Shown here: positions 36,676-45,413 of the stretch, piece after piece
Numbering within the stretch: position 1 is the first letter of the stretch
How the letters are laid out: each line of letters begins with the position of its first letter
DNA from: an uncultured Bdellovibrionales bacterium
Lineage (GTDB): Bacteria > Bdellovibrionota > Bdellovibrionia > Bdellovibrionales > UBA1609
Length of the DNA stretch: 64,000 nucleotides
NCBI GenBank assembly: GCA_903833275.1
Contig: CAILEP010000028.1
Span: forward strand, 62,001 to 126,000
Reading direction: 5' to 3'
Notes under the pieces: generated by a model
The model's input: only the letters and a program-made list of their open reading frames with translations
What the model was told of the DNA's origin: nothing
Databases searched by the model: none
Translations under genes and position numbers: made by a program

Positions 36676-36705
36676 ACTAAAATGCTCCATGGAGGACGCT
36701 GTTAA

Positions 36706-37140
36706 ATGAAACGATCTCTGAATATATTTAGAAATGTGTCTAACTCGCGCGGTATGACACTTATTGAAATCATGATTGTCATTACCATTCTCGCGTCGCT
36801 TGGTGCGATCTTGGCGACCAAAGTTGTTGGCGCCCAGAAAAAAGCCAAGGTTCGTGAAGCCAAGATTCAAATTGCTGAACTTTCGAAAGCACTCGACATG
36901 TATTACACCGATTGCGGTCACTACCCTGATTCGGGCCAAGGCTTTTCGGCATTACTGCCAGGTGGCGAGTCGTCGTGCACAAATTGGGGCCCTGAACCCT
37001 ATTTAAAGAAAAAGCCCCTCGACCCCTGGAGCCACGAATTTTCGTACTCGCTAGAGAACGGCAATTATACCATCACCTCATTTGGTGAAGACGGTCAGCC
37101 GGGCGGCACAGGCTATGCAGCCGATATCACCAACGAGTAG
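36706..37140 (+). CDS. gspG: Type II secretion system major pseudopilin GspG
   Basis: A 144-residue major pseudopilin. The prepilin peptidase site is SRG-MTLIEIMIVITILASLGAI with Glu at position +5. The rest follows GspG, including DNALDMYxLD-like LSKALDMYYTDCGHYPDSGQG and DPWSHEFSYSLEN. Unusually it has Cys residues in YTDCGHY and SSCTNW that may pair. ATG follows GGAGG. Confidence 0.94.
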   Translation: MKRSLNIFRNVSNSRGMTLIEIMIVITILASLGAILATKVVGAQKKAKVREAKIQIAELSKALDMYYTDCGHYPDSGQGFSALLPGGESSCTNWGPEPYLKKKPLDPWSHEFSYSLENGNYTITSFGEDGQPGGTGYAADITNE

Positions 37141-37159
37141 GCTATCGCCTCGTTTCTCG

Positions 37160-37855
37160 TTGTATCGCTCGGACCTCACGAATTCGCGCCGCGGTTTTAC
37201 TCTTATTGAAATTATGATCGTGCTCGGCATTATCGCCTTTATTGCCGGAATTGCCTTACCGCGAATTAGCAATCGCAATAACGATCTGCGCGCGGCCGTT
37301 CGTCGCTTCACCACCCTCAGTCGTCAATTGCGCCAACTCGCTCAGCTGCAAAATGCCACTTATCGACTGGTGATTGATATGGAAGACGGGTCGGGCTTCA
37401 CCAGCGACAAAGCACCGGCTGATGCAACGGGCACCGCAGGTAAAGAAAGCGCTAACGAAAGCAAACGCGTTGTGACCTATTGGGTTGAACGCGGGCCGGG
37501 CAGCTTGGTCAGCAGTTATGACGCCAAGAACCCACCCAAGTTGCCAAAACCAGGCGACAAAAAAGATGAAGATGCCCCGGCCGATGCATTTGCCCAAGAC
37601 ACTACGGTTTTGAAGAGTAAAAAAGTGCTCGATAAAGGGCTCGACATCGAAAGCGTTGAGCTCGGTCGCATCGACGAACCCGTCACGTCGGGCATCATTT
37701 ATATTCATTATTTGCCATCGGGTTTTGTCGATGAAGCCGTGATCCATTTAAAAGCGAGCGAAAAACTACAGTGGACTCTTGCGACCGAACCTCTCACCGG
37801 TAGAATGGATATTATCCCCGAAAATCGTTCGCTGAAGGATTTGAGATCACGATGA
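37160..37855 (+). CDS. gspH: Type II secretion system minor pseudopilin GspH
   Basis: A minor pseudopilin with the cleavage site NSRRG-FTLIEIMIVLGIIAFIAGIALP. The start is uncertain: an ATG at 37082 would overlap gspG by 59 bp and give a 37-residue leader, while the TTG at 37160 (used here) gives a leader of about 12 residues, normal for this family, but lacks a clear ribosome site. The mature domain contains an acidic, Lys/Pro-rich insert (residues 110-150). It overlaps gspI by ATGA. Confidence 0.8.
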   Translation: MYRSDLTNSRRGFTLIEIMIVLGIIAFIAGIALPRISNRNNDLRAAVRRFTTLSRQLRQLAQLQNATYRLVIDMEDGSGFTSDKAPADATGTAGKESANESKRVVTYWVERGPGSLVSSYDAKNPPKLPKPGDKKDEDAPADAFAQDTTVLKSKKVLDKGLDIESVELGRIDEPVTSGIIYIHYLPSGFVDEAVIHLKASEKLQWTLATEPLTGRMDIIPENRSLKDLRSR

Positions 37856-38376
37856 ACGCTTCGCGCGCCGCCTTTCAATCTAAAGGGCTTACCGGCCAAC
37901 AGGGCTTCACCCTTATCGAAGTGCTCGTGGCGCTGGTCATCACCGTTGCCGCCGCCCTACTTCTTTCAAATTCGTGGAGTGGTAATTTTTTGCGCGTGCG
38001 AAAAACCAATATCTACAACAACGTTTCGCAATTGCTTGAGCGCAAAATTGTCGAGCTAGAAACCAAATACTCAAAAAAAACTTTTGGTGAAATCAAAGAC
38101 GAAGAAGGCGATTTTGGCGCAGACTTCCCGCAATATCGCTGGTCATTTTCAGTGCAGCCCTTTGCTATGCCTGACATGACGCCTGTTCTCACCTCGCAAA
38201 ACGAGGGTGCCGATCAAACCTTACTTATGGTGATCACGAAAATGCGCGAGATCGTGAACAAAGCGATTTTAGAGGCCACCGTCACCGTCTATGTGAAAGC
38301 GGGGGCAAAAGAGACGCCGTTTTCAGTTACAACCTATTTCGTCGACTACAACACCGACGTCGCGATTGGGATGTAA
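37852..38376 (+). CDS. gspI: Type II secretion system minor pseudopilin GspI
   Basis: A 174-residue minor pseudopilin with leader ending GQQG-FTLIEVLVALVITVAAALLL. The mature part is a small soluble domain (LERKIVELETKY, YRWSFSVQPF). It overlaps the gspH stop by ATGA and precedes gspJ by three bases. Assignment as I is by gene order and the short globular domain. Confidence 0.85.
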   Translation: MNASRAAFQSKGLTGQQGFTLIEVLVALVITVAAALLLSNSWSGNFLRVRKTNIYNNVSQLLERKIVELETKYSKKTFGEIKDEEGDFGADFPQYRWSFSVQPFAMPDMTPVLTSQNEGADQTLLMVITKMREIVNKAILEATVTVYVKAGAKETPFSVTTYFVDYNTDVAIGM

Positions 38377-38379
38377 ACA

Positions 38380-39213
38380 GTGAGAAACACCCGAGGCTTT
38401 ACTTTAATTGAAATCATGATCGCAGTGGTGATCATGGCTTTTATTTCGATATTTACCTCGCGAATGATACAGCAAGGCGTGCAGGCTAAAACCAAAATTC
38501 AGAGCGAAATCGATCGCACCAGCGGCCTTAAGGCCGGGCTCGCGCTCATCACCCAAGATCTTCAAGTGTCTTTTAATTATCATGACGTAAACGCTGAACT
38601 TTATAATGCGGCTCAAACTGCGCGCCAGGCACAGTCTGCGACACCTAAAACGCCACCCCCGCCTGGCACTTCGCCTCCGCCCCCACCTACGACGACCGAC
38701 CCAGATAAATTCAAACTAAAGATCATCAATACGTTCACGCGGTTTTTTGGCGAGGTCGATAAGCTTAATTTTACCTCACTCAATAATTTTCGTTCGGTTA
38801 AAAATCTTCAAGAGAGCGATCAAGTTGAGATTGGTTATTACCTCGACACCTGTACGAGCCGATTGAAAAAAAGCGAATCGAGCAAGTGCTTGTGGCGCCG
38901 GGTCAGCCCCTACATCGACGATGAGGTAAAAGAAGGTGGCACCGCAAGCCCCATTCTTGAAAACGTAAAAAGTTTGCACTTTCGCTATCTAGGCTATGGG
39001 CACGAAGAAGAATGGCTCGACCGCTGGGTCACAGAACAGGGCGAAGAAGTTATGAAGGGGCGCTTTCCGAATGCCGTCGAGATTACTCTTACTATTTATG
39101 ATAAGCGCACCGAGCCACCGAAAGACATTGCCATGACTGTGGTAGCGGCGGTGCGCTTCCCTAACAACAGACCAACCGAGGCCGCAAGTGCAACAACGCC
39201 CCCGGGACGCTAA
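38380..39213 (+). CDS. gspJ: Type II secretion system minor pseudopilin GspJ
   Basis: A 277-residue pseudopilin, larger than the others as expected for J. The cleavage site is NTRG-FTLIEIMIAVVIMAFISIFT. GTG start. A Pro/Thr-rich segment with runs of four and five prolines interrupts the N-terminal part of the globular domain near residues 87-108. Residues VRFPNN near the end and LHFRYLG fit the GspJ fold. It overlaps gspK by 26 bp. Confidence 0.86.
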   Translation: MRNTRGFTLIEIMIAVVIMAFISIFTSRMIQQGVQAKTKIQSEIDRTSGLKAGLALITQDLQVSFNYHDVNAELYNAAQTARQAQSATPKTPPPPGTSPPPPPTTTDPDKFKLKIINTFTRFFGEVDKLNFTSLNNFRSVKNLQESDQVEIGYYLDTCTSRLKKSESSKCLWRRVSPYIDDEVKEGGTASPILENVKSLHFRYLGYGHEEEWLDRWVTEQGEEVMKGRFPNAVEITLTIYDKRTEPPKDIAMTVVAAVRFPNNRPTEAASATTPPGR

Positions 39214-40468
39214 ATCATTGCGGTCATTTCTTTTGAGTCCGCTGCTCAACAATCGCGGCATGGCGATGTTAATAGCGATTTTTGCCATGGTGCTGGCCGT
39301 GGTGATTGCCACCGAAATTTCGTATGAAACTCAAATCGAATATGCGCGCTCAGCCCAGTCGGTCAATCGCCTCAAGGCCTATTACGCCGCGAAAGCCGGC
39401 GTCGAATTGTCGCTCTATCGAATTCTGCTTTATAAAAAAGCCATGGCCCAATTCGGCGATCAACTCAAAGACAATCGCGCCATGCTCGACCCAATCTGGA
39501 ACTTTCCGTTCGCTTGGCCGCCGACTGCCCTCGGCCTCGTCAGCGACTCGATGAAAGAAGATGTTGATAAAATCACCAAAGAATCGACCCTAGATGCACA
39601 ATATGCCGTCAGTATTGAAAGTGAGGGCAGCAAAATTGATATCAATGCGCTCGGCTCGCCCAGCAAGCCCCTGGCGGATTCGGTTCGGGCCCAACTTCTT
39701 CAAATTTTTCAGAATGAAGTCGAGGGCAACAAAGCGTTTAAGAAAAAATACGAGAACTATAAATTCACTGAGCTGCTCGACAATATTCAAGATTGGGTCA
39801 GCGAAAACCCGCAAAGTGTTGGCGGCCATGGTGACAAATCGTCAATTTATAAACAGCCCGATGGTGTCCACAATTACAAGCTGCCACCAAGTGCGCCATT
39901 TAAGACTCTCGACGAATTGCACATGGTGCAGGGCATGGAAGATGAATTTTTTGATCTTTTAAAAGATCGGGTGACGGTCTATGGCACCCTTGGCGTTAAC
40001 GTCAATTATGCCCCTGAAAACGTACTTCGCTCACTCGACCCACAAATTAAAGACGAAATCTTAAGATGGATCGTAAGCCGTCGAACCGACCCCAAATTGG
40101 GCGGCCCATTTAAGGACGAAAATGATTTTTATAATTATCTGAATTCAAAAGGCATGCGCACCGATAATATGCAAAAGGCTAAGATCCCACTCTATTTTGA
40201 TGCCGAATACAATTTTCGAATTAAAAGCACCGGCAAATTCTCAAATGTCGTGCGCACAATCAATGCCGTTACTTACGATATTACGGGGCTCACGGATCGA
40301 GTGGTGAAAGTGCTCAACGACGCTGACCAAGCGGCAAACCCGCCGGCGACACCGCCGCCACCGCCCGGGCCAAAAACGCCAGCCCCTCCGCCAACGTCGC
40401 CCCCCGCCTCTAGCCAAAAAAAGATCCCCATGGGCCGCCCGACGGTTGTGCTATGGCAGGAGAATTGA
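39188..40468 (+). CDS. gspK: Type II secretion system minor pseudopilin GspK
   Basis: A 426-residue tip pseudopilin. The N terminus has NNRG-MAMLIAIFAMVLAVVIATEI followed by RLKAYYAAKAGVELS, the GspK hallmark; the position +5 Glu is missing, as usual for K. Two SAM-like helical motifs (DNIQDWVSENP; LRSLDPQIKDEILRWI) follow. The tail is strikingly Pro-rich (last 50 residues). GTG start overlapping gspJ. Last gene of the first secretion block. Confidence 0.9.
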   Translation: MQQRPRDAKSLRSFLLSPLLNNRGMAMLIAIFAMVLAVVIATEISYETQIEYARSAQSVNRLKAYYAAKAGVELSLYRILLYKKAMAQFGDQLKDNRAMLDPIWNFPFAWPPTALGLVSDSMKEDVDKITKESTLDAQYAVSIESEGSKIDINALGSPSKPLADSVRAQLLQIFQNEVEGNKAFKKKYENYKFTELLDNIQDWVSENPQSVGGHGDKSSIYKQPDGVHNYKLPPSAPFKTLDELHMVQGMEDEFFDLLKDRVTVYGTLGVNVNYAPENVLRSLDPQIKDEILRWIVSRRTDPKLGGPFKDENDFYNYLNSKGMRTDNMQKAKIPLYFDAEYNFRIKSTGKFSNVVRTINAVTYDITGLTDRVVKVLNDADQAANPPATPPPPPGPKTPAPPPTSPPASSQKKIPMGRPTVVLWQEN

Positions 40469-40491
40469 CCAGAAAAACTGACCAAGAAATA

Positions 40492-40929
40492 TTATGTTCC
40501 GTAATTATTTTGGCTCGCGATCTGCGCCTTCAATTGCTCTTCGATTTCTTTAGCGCTCCAAACTTTGCCCTTGCCCACGCCAGGGCAAAAACTGACAACG
40601 TCTTTGCGCCAGCTGCGAGCATTTAGAACTTCGGGCCAGAAGGGCCAAGTTCGACATTGGGTCGGCCGCCCCTCGTAAACCCCGCACTTTTTATCACGTA
40701 AAAATATACAATCCGCATTACTGCTTTCTTTAAGCTTCCAGATTTTATCTTGCAACTCGCAATGAGTTTCGGTGAATTCGGCTAAAGTCATTTTGAGATG
40801 TTTCGCCAAGGCTTTGCGATCGGTTTTGGTCAAAAAAACGTACCCGTAACTACCGCGCGAAACGCAGCATTTTGCCGAACCCTGACATTGAAACTGCAGA
40901 CCATCGGCCCAAAAATTTTTTTTTGCCAT
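40492..40929 (-). CDS. YkgJ-type cysteine-cluster protein
   Basis: A 145-residue protein with the Fe/Zn-binding cysteine pattern of the YkgJ/CxxCxxCC family: FQCQGSAKCC near the N terminus, CIFLRDKKCGVYEGRPTQCRTWPFW in the middle and FCPGVG near the end. Family members bind metal through these cysteines, but their role is unknown. It ends 23 bp from the gspK stop, on the opposite strand, and is followed downstream by no secretion gene on its strand. Confidence 0.85.
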   Translation of the reverse strand: MAKKNFWADGLQFQCQGSAKCCVSRGSYGYVFLTKTDRKALAKHLKMTLAEFTETHCELQDKIWKLKESSNADCIFLRDKKCGVYEGRPTQCRTWPFWPEVLNARSWRKDVVSFCPGVGKGKVWSAKEIEEQLKAQIASQNNYGT

Positions 40930-40934
40930 CTCGA

Positions 40935-41657
40935 TTACTCCGATACCGTGGCGAAGAAATTTCGAATGCGCTCGGCATTTTTGCCAAGATCACTAATGCC
41001 CACCCGCGAAACCGATCTCATATCAACTCGGCTGCCTTTTGCATCAATAGAGACCTGAATAACAAGGTCATCTTTGAAGGCAAAAAGAGCACTAGTGGCC
41101 GTCGCTTCAATTCGCATCGCCTCTTTGTCGATCGAAACGACCTCCCAAGGCTGGGCACGAGCCTTTGCCACTAACAATTGAAATGCCTCAGTGGGGGCCA
41201 TTGCCAAAATCTTTGGCGAAATATCTGGATACGCCTTGTGCTGTTGCTCGGCGATCAAATGACCCTCATAAACCGCCGAGTTAAGGGCGTCTTTTCGCAA
41301 GGGTAAAATCGCAACAAATTGCGGGGGTTTCTCGGTATCGGTGGTGATATCATGAATGCGCGGCAAGCTGTCGACCGTACCTTTCAGCCGTAACATCGGC
41401 ACTGAAAGACTAAGGCCTAACATAACGCCGACCAAGGCATAAGCCAGCCCAGCTTTGACTGGTCTAAAAAGAATCCACAGGGTCACTCCGATGCTGATCG
41501 CCGTCGCCGCAAAACTCGCCGGTATGGCGATCTTAACGAAACTAAATGCGGGGCCAAACGCAAGCGCGCCGGTGCGAAAACAAATAACACCTGCGAAGAA
41601 TGCAAGAATTGAAAGCAGTGCTAGCGCGAACCCGAAAATTGCGATTTTTTTAATCAC
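40935..41657 (-). CDS. DUF1499-family membrane protein
   Basis: A 240-residue protein with three membrane helices in the first 100 residues (ALALLSILAFFAGVICF, IAIPASFAATAISIGVTLWIL, AGLAYALVGVMLGLSLSVP) and a C-terminal DUF1499 domain ending RVDMRSVSRVGISDLGKNAERIRNF, the family's signature. Function unknown. It starts upstream of the YkgJ-like gene on the same strand with five bases between them. Confidence 0.8.
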   Translation of the reverse strand: MIKKIAIFGFALALLSILAFFAGVICFRTGALAFGPAFSFVKIAIPASFAATAISIGVTLWILFRPVKAGLAYALVGVMLGLSLSVPMLRLKGTVDSLPRIHDITTDTEKPPQFVAILPLRKDALNSAVYEGHLIAEQQHKAYPDISPKILAMAPTEAFQLLVAKARAQPWEVVSIDKEAMRIEATATSALFAFKDDLVIQVSIDAKGSRVDMRSVSRVGISDLGKNAERIRNFFATVSE

Positions 41658-41736
41658 GAAATCACCTCAAATTTTAGATAAGGTGAATCTAGCTTAGTTT
41701 TTATCTGATGGCCAAGCTGAATAACCCGGCCTTTGG

Positions 41737-42162
41737 CTATCTTCGCGTGCAGCCATCACTGTGGCGATCGAGTATCGCAACTTTACCGTCGCGGCAAAGA
41801 ACCGAATTGATCTGCTGAAACTTAATATTTGCACCTGAATTCGAAATATCTGTGATCTTGAAATCGGTCTGGCGTGCGACAGCACCTGACTTGCACTCGT
41901 CAGAGGTAAAACTGTCGGGCGGATTGCTCACGGTAATAGTCACCGAATCGTCATCACACCTTCCGACTGAACTTTCTCGCGTGACGCCATCAGCTGGCGT
42001 CTCTTCGCCATTTATAGAATAGAAAAAAAGTGTCCTGGTAATTCGAGTTGAAATATTAAGATTGCCCGCATTGCCACAAAAGTAAGCTCCGTTGACCGTT
42101 GGGCAGGCCAGGGCCGGTAGCGTTGCAAAAATAGAAACAATCAGAGCCGACATGAATTTCAT
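41737..42162 (-). CDS. Hypothetical exported cysteine-containing protein
   Basis: About 141 residues, starting MKFMSALIVSIFATLPALAC from the ATG at 42162 after GAAGGA. The signal peptide is clear; the cleavage site ALA-C could also be a lipobox. The mature protein has six or more cysteines spread in small beta-rich segments (CPTVNGAYFCG, GRCDDDSVTI, VLCRDG, DGCTRR), suggesting disulphides. No family recognised. Confidence 0.65.
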   Translation of the reverse strand: MKFMSALIVSIFATLPALACPTVNGAYFCGNAGNLNISTRITRTLFFYSINGEETPADGVTRESSVGRCDDDSVTITVSNPPDSFTSDECKSGAVARQTDFKITDISNSGANIKFQQINSVLCRDGKVAILDRHSDGCTRR

Positions 42163-42493
42163 AAGCAGTCCTTCGTTAAACTTTGGGTACACCTGCTAAT
42201 CAATGCTAGTTCTGTGCCAAATCAAGTGCTTTATAAGACGCGGCCCCCTCCCTCTAGCGCCCATTTCGTTTACAGAGTGACAATTGACGCCAAAATCGAC
42301 CTATTCGCCATGGTTGGCCCTTAATTTAAGCCCGGCTCGATGTCTTGGTTAAAATCTAAACACTCCTGCAATCATTTCAGTTGGTGGTCAAAGTGCGGCA
42401 ACTTTAGGGTATAGTGTGGCCTTCGCTTTCATACGCGATTTAAATTTTGCTTAACAGAAAACTGTACCGGAAAAATTTTTTGAAGGAGTTAAA
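42163..42493. other. Intergenic region before small exported protein
   Basis: 331 bp between divergent genes. A possible -10 TATAGT at 42410-42415 lies about 80 bp before the next ATG, but the -35 is weak. I see no RNA gene or repeat in it. Confidence 0.35.
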
Positions 42494-42802
42494 ATGAAAT
42501 TCTCAACAACCCTCGGCCTCACTTTAATCGCCGCCTCTTTGGTCGCTACAAACATCTTAGCCAGCACAGAGACTTCGAAATTAACCGCGATCGAGCCACG
42601 GACGCCGACAATGTTGATTTCAACAGACTTTCCGTCAGCGCCAAACCCGACAGCCGAAACGACTCCTTTGCTTGTAGAGCCCATAGTTGTGCCGCGAACA
42701 ATGCCGGTGGTCGCGCTACCCCCACCCCAAAATACCTTTATCAATGAGGCGCTCGCCAACCCGATTCATGGCATTGCTATCACTGCTTTTGGTATTCGTT
42801 AG
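42494..42802 (+). CDS. Hypothetical small exported protein
   Basis: A 102-residue protein with a signal peptide (TTLGLTLIAASLVATNILA) and a Pro/Thr-rich low-complexity mature part with no cysteines. The ATG follows a strong GAAGGAG. It lies 109 bp before gspL but has its own spacing. No family recognised. Confidence 0.6.
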   Translation: MKFSTTLGLTLIAASLVATNILASTETSKLTAIEPRTPTMLISTDFPSAPNPTAETTPLLVEPIVVPRTMPVVALPPPQNTFINEALANPIHGIAITAFGIR

Positions 42803-42836
42803 GCCTGAACGGGTTTCAGCATTGCCGTTATCCAAA

Positions 42837-42882
42837 AAAACCCGGCCCCCGACCTAGACCACCCCCCACCAGCGCGTTGTTT
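42837..42882 (-). repeat. Possible degenerate RAYT-related repeat
   Basis: AACCCGGCC at one end and CCACCAGCGCGTTGTT at the other, in minus orientation, resemble the two ends of the RAYT repeat with about 20 bp of C-rich spacer. Mismatches make this a weak call. It lies between the small exported protein gene and gspL. Confidence 0.35.
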
Positions 42883-42911
42883 ACCGCCCCAAAAGTCGGT
42901 ACGATTTTTAT

Positions 42912-44561
42912 ATGTTCAGCATTGGTATCGACATTGGTAGCTTTAGCGTAAAAGTGGCAAAGGTTCGCTCGCACAACCGCGGGTACGAGCTTATGCATTT
43001 CTCAGAATATCCACTGAGCCAAGACCCGACTAAAGACAACAAAATTGAAATTCTTGAAATTCTGCAAGACACCATTAAACGACTTTACGAAGAAGGCACA
43101 CAAATCGTAGTAGGTGCCCATCTTTACGACGTTGCTTGGCGCCGCAAAGAATTTCCATTTCGTGAACGTCACAAAATTATAAAAAGTTTGCCGTTTGAGC
43201 TTGAGGATGACATCCCTTTTTCAAGCGAAAATTCGGTGTTCGACGCCAAGCTCACACATTTTATTGGCGACACGGCTCACGTTATCGCCTTCGCCTGCCC
43301 GCGCGATCACCTGACTGACATTTTAAAAACCTACACCGACGCCAACGTCGAACCCTCAATTATTAGCGTTGACGGTGTCGCCTTCGCCAATGTCATCGAA
43401 TCCTGGCGCGAAAGCCCTTGGGAGTACGCCACAAGCCAAGACTCAACAAGCGTAAGCGAAGCCGATGTCGCCATAAATATTGGTCATCGCACGACAACTG
43501 TCGTCGTCCTCAAAGACGGCTACACTCTCGACATGTGCCTCATTGATTGGGGCGGCAAAGACATCGCCGATCTCATCGCCCAGCGCTACAATATGCACCC
43601 CCTTGAGGCGCTTAAAGAACTTCGCAAACGCGCATTTATTTTAATGAACAACGAGGGCGCCACCCGCGAGCAGATTGCGCTTTCTGAAGTTATAAAATCA
43701 TCGGTTGATGGCTTCAGCCAAAAACTCAATCTTGCGCTTCTCGAATTGCGCACCCATTACAATCTTCAATTTCGCCAGGGCATTCTCACTGGCGGGGTTT
43801 CGCAGCTCAGAAACTTGGGCCCCTATCTCACGCAAAAAATAGATATGGCCACCAACCGGCTTGCCCACCTCGATATGCTGCCGCAAATCGATTTTGCCGC
43901 AAGCCCGAATAACGAACTGGCCGGGGTCACCGCCATCGGCCTGGCCGTTGAAGGTGTGCGCCGCCCCAAAAACCCAGCTATTAATTTACTCAAAGGTGAC
44001 TTTGCAAAGCAGTCGCAATCGTTACGCTTGTTCTGGGATAAATGGGCCCACACCGCAAAAATTTCTGCCGCGGCCTTTGCCATACTTGTGGTCTGGGGCA
44101 TCATGCGCGACAGTTTCTCAACAACAAACGTTGAGGTCGCCGCAGATGCTTTAAAAAATCAGGCCGGCCCGATACTCAATATGAAGGGCAATAAAATAAG
44201 CGAGCGCAACATTCGAGCCTTTATTAAAGACCAAGATCAAAAAATGAAACTTAAAGAAATGGTTGATGGCCTTCAGACTATCAATTCAGCGCTTGATGCC
44301 CTCAAGCGAATTTCGGCCCTCGCGCCCTCTCGCAATTTAGGCGGAATTAATATTTTTAATTTCTCCATAGACAGCGACACGGTTTCTATTGCCGGCGAGG
44401 CCAGTAAGGTCGAAGTGCTTAATGAGTTACAAAAAGCTTTAAAGAGCGCGGCCAAAGACAATCAAGTGCAAAGCGGTCAGCCGCCGGGCGCGGCTCACCC
44501 GGGCTACAAGACCTTTAAGTATTCGATTAAAATAGAACGCAAAATTGGCGGGGCACAATAA
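42912..44561 (+). CDS. gspL: Type II secretion system protein GspL (PilM-like)
   Basis: A 549-residue protein. The N-terminal 340 residues are an actin-like PilM/GspL cytoplasmic domain (MFSIGIDIGSFSVKVAKV, DVAINIGHRTTTVVVLKDG, RQGILTGGVSQLRNLG). A single membrane helix near 375-395 (ISAAAFAILVVWGIM) and a periplasmic ferredoxin-like domain (IFNFSIDSDTVSIAGEAS) complete it. In its N-terminal half it resembles PilM more than gamma-proteobacterial GspL. It would anchor GspE. It overlaps gspM by TAATG. Confidence 0.85.
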   Translation: MFSIGIDIGSFSVKVAKVRSHNRGYELMHFSEYPLSQDPTKDNKIEILEILQDTIKRLYEEGTQIVVGAHLYDVAWRRKEFPFRERHKIIKSLPFELEDDIPFSSENSVFDAKLTHFIGDTAHVIAFACPRDHLTDILKTYTDANVEPSIISVDGVAFANVIESWRESPWEYATSQDSTSVSEADVAINIGHRTTTVVVLKDGYTLDMCLIDWGGKDIADLIAQRYNMHPLEALKELRKRAFILMNNEGATREQIALSEVIKSSVDGFSQKLNLALLELRTHYNLQFRQGILTGGVSQLRNLGPYLTQKIDMATNRLAHLDMLPQIDFAASPNNELAGVTAIGLAVEGVRRPKNPAINLLKGDFAKQSQSLRLFWDKWAHTAKISAAAFAILVVWGIMRDSFSTTNVEVAADALKNQAGPILNMKGNKISERNIRAFIKDQDQKMKLKEMVDGLQTINSALDALKRISALAPSRNLGGINIFNFSIDSDTVSIAGEASKVEVLNELQKALKSAAKDNQVQSGQPPGAAHPGYKTFKYSIKIERKIGGAQ

Positions 44562-45376
44562 TGGCGCTCGAAGATTTTCGCGACCAAGTGAAAGAAAAGC
44601 TCGGCGAACTCTGGGGGGCCATTCAAGAGTCGCCGGCCTACAACAACGCTCAAGAGAAATTCGAAGCGCTTTCGCCTGGCTCGCAAAAAGGTATAATTCT
44701 TGGCTCGATTGTCTTGGTCTTTGTTATTTTAATATCGGTGCCCATTGGCTATTTTTCTTCAGCCTCCTCGTCGGTATCAGAATACGAAAACACTCGGCAA
44801 TTGATTCGTGCTTTGTGGCGCGCAAGCCGCCTCGCCAACGAGTCTTCGGCTCTACCGACGTCTCTGTCGGCAGACGAACTTAAAGCACGGCTGCAAAATG
44901 ATTTGGCGTCGTTCAACCTATTGCCCGAACAGGTCGGCGGGGTCAGCGATCTCGAGGTCGATAAAATGGGCGCCCCGCTCGCCCCTAAATCGATCAATCA
45001 ATCCGGGGTCGGCCTGAGTCTAAAAAAACTCAACCTAAAACAGGTCGTCGATATCGGCTTTCAATTGCAACAAATCAACCCAAGCGTGAAACTGGCTGGC
45101 CTCGAAGTTTTAGCCTCGAGCCCTGACCCACACTATTTCGATGCGCTTTACAAACTCATTATTTACAGCCTGCCAATGAATCTTGAGAGCGAAGAAGGCG
45201 GTGGCGGTGGGCGACCACCACCATTCACAAACCCGAGCGGCCCTGGCTCAAAAGGCAACCGCCCCCCCCCACGTGGTAGCTCTGCAAAAGGGCCGCAAGG
45301 CCCACCACCCAATTTTCGCAATTCACCGGCAAACTCGAATTCTGGCTCGAACAAAAAAAACAATGACGACGATTGA
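44561..45376 (+). CDS. gspM: Type II secretion system protein GspM
   Basis: A 271-residue inner-membrane protein with one helix near residues 45-65 (GIILGSIVLVFVILISVPIGYF) and a small ferredoxin-like periplasmic domain (LSLKKLNLKQVVDIGFQLQQINPSVKLAGLEV). The C terminus from about residue 208 is a Gly/Pro/Asn-rich disordered tail. Assignment rests on topology and position between gspL and gspN. Confidence 0.8.
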   Translation: MALEDFRDQVKEKLGELWGAIQESPAYNNAQEKFEALSPGSQKGIILGSIVLVFVILISVPIGYFSSASSSVSEYENTRQLIRALWRASRLANESSALPTSLSADELKARLQNDLASFNLLPEQVGGVSDLEVDKMGAPLAPKSINQSGVGLSLKKLNLKQVVDIGFQLQQINPSVKLAGLEVLASSPDPHYFDALYKLIIYSLPMNLESEEGGGGGRPPPFTNPSGPGSKGNRPPPRGSSAKGPQGPPPNFRNSPANSNSGSNKKNNDDD

Positions 45377-45413
45377 TGTGAAATTTAAATTAACCACCCA
45401 CTGAGGCCCTGTT

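Noticed and set aside
37082-37160. Upstream ATG start for gspH
   Set aside because: It lies inside gspG and would give a leader of 37 residues before the prepilin cleavage site; kept only as an alternative.
40468-40492. GACCAGAAAAACTGACC sequence in the gap after gspK as a further RAYT repeat
   Set aside because: Only the CCAGAAAA centre matches; the ends TAACGCGCC and GGCCGGGTATT are missing.
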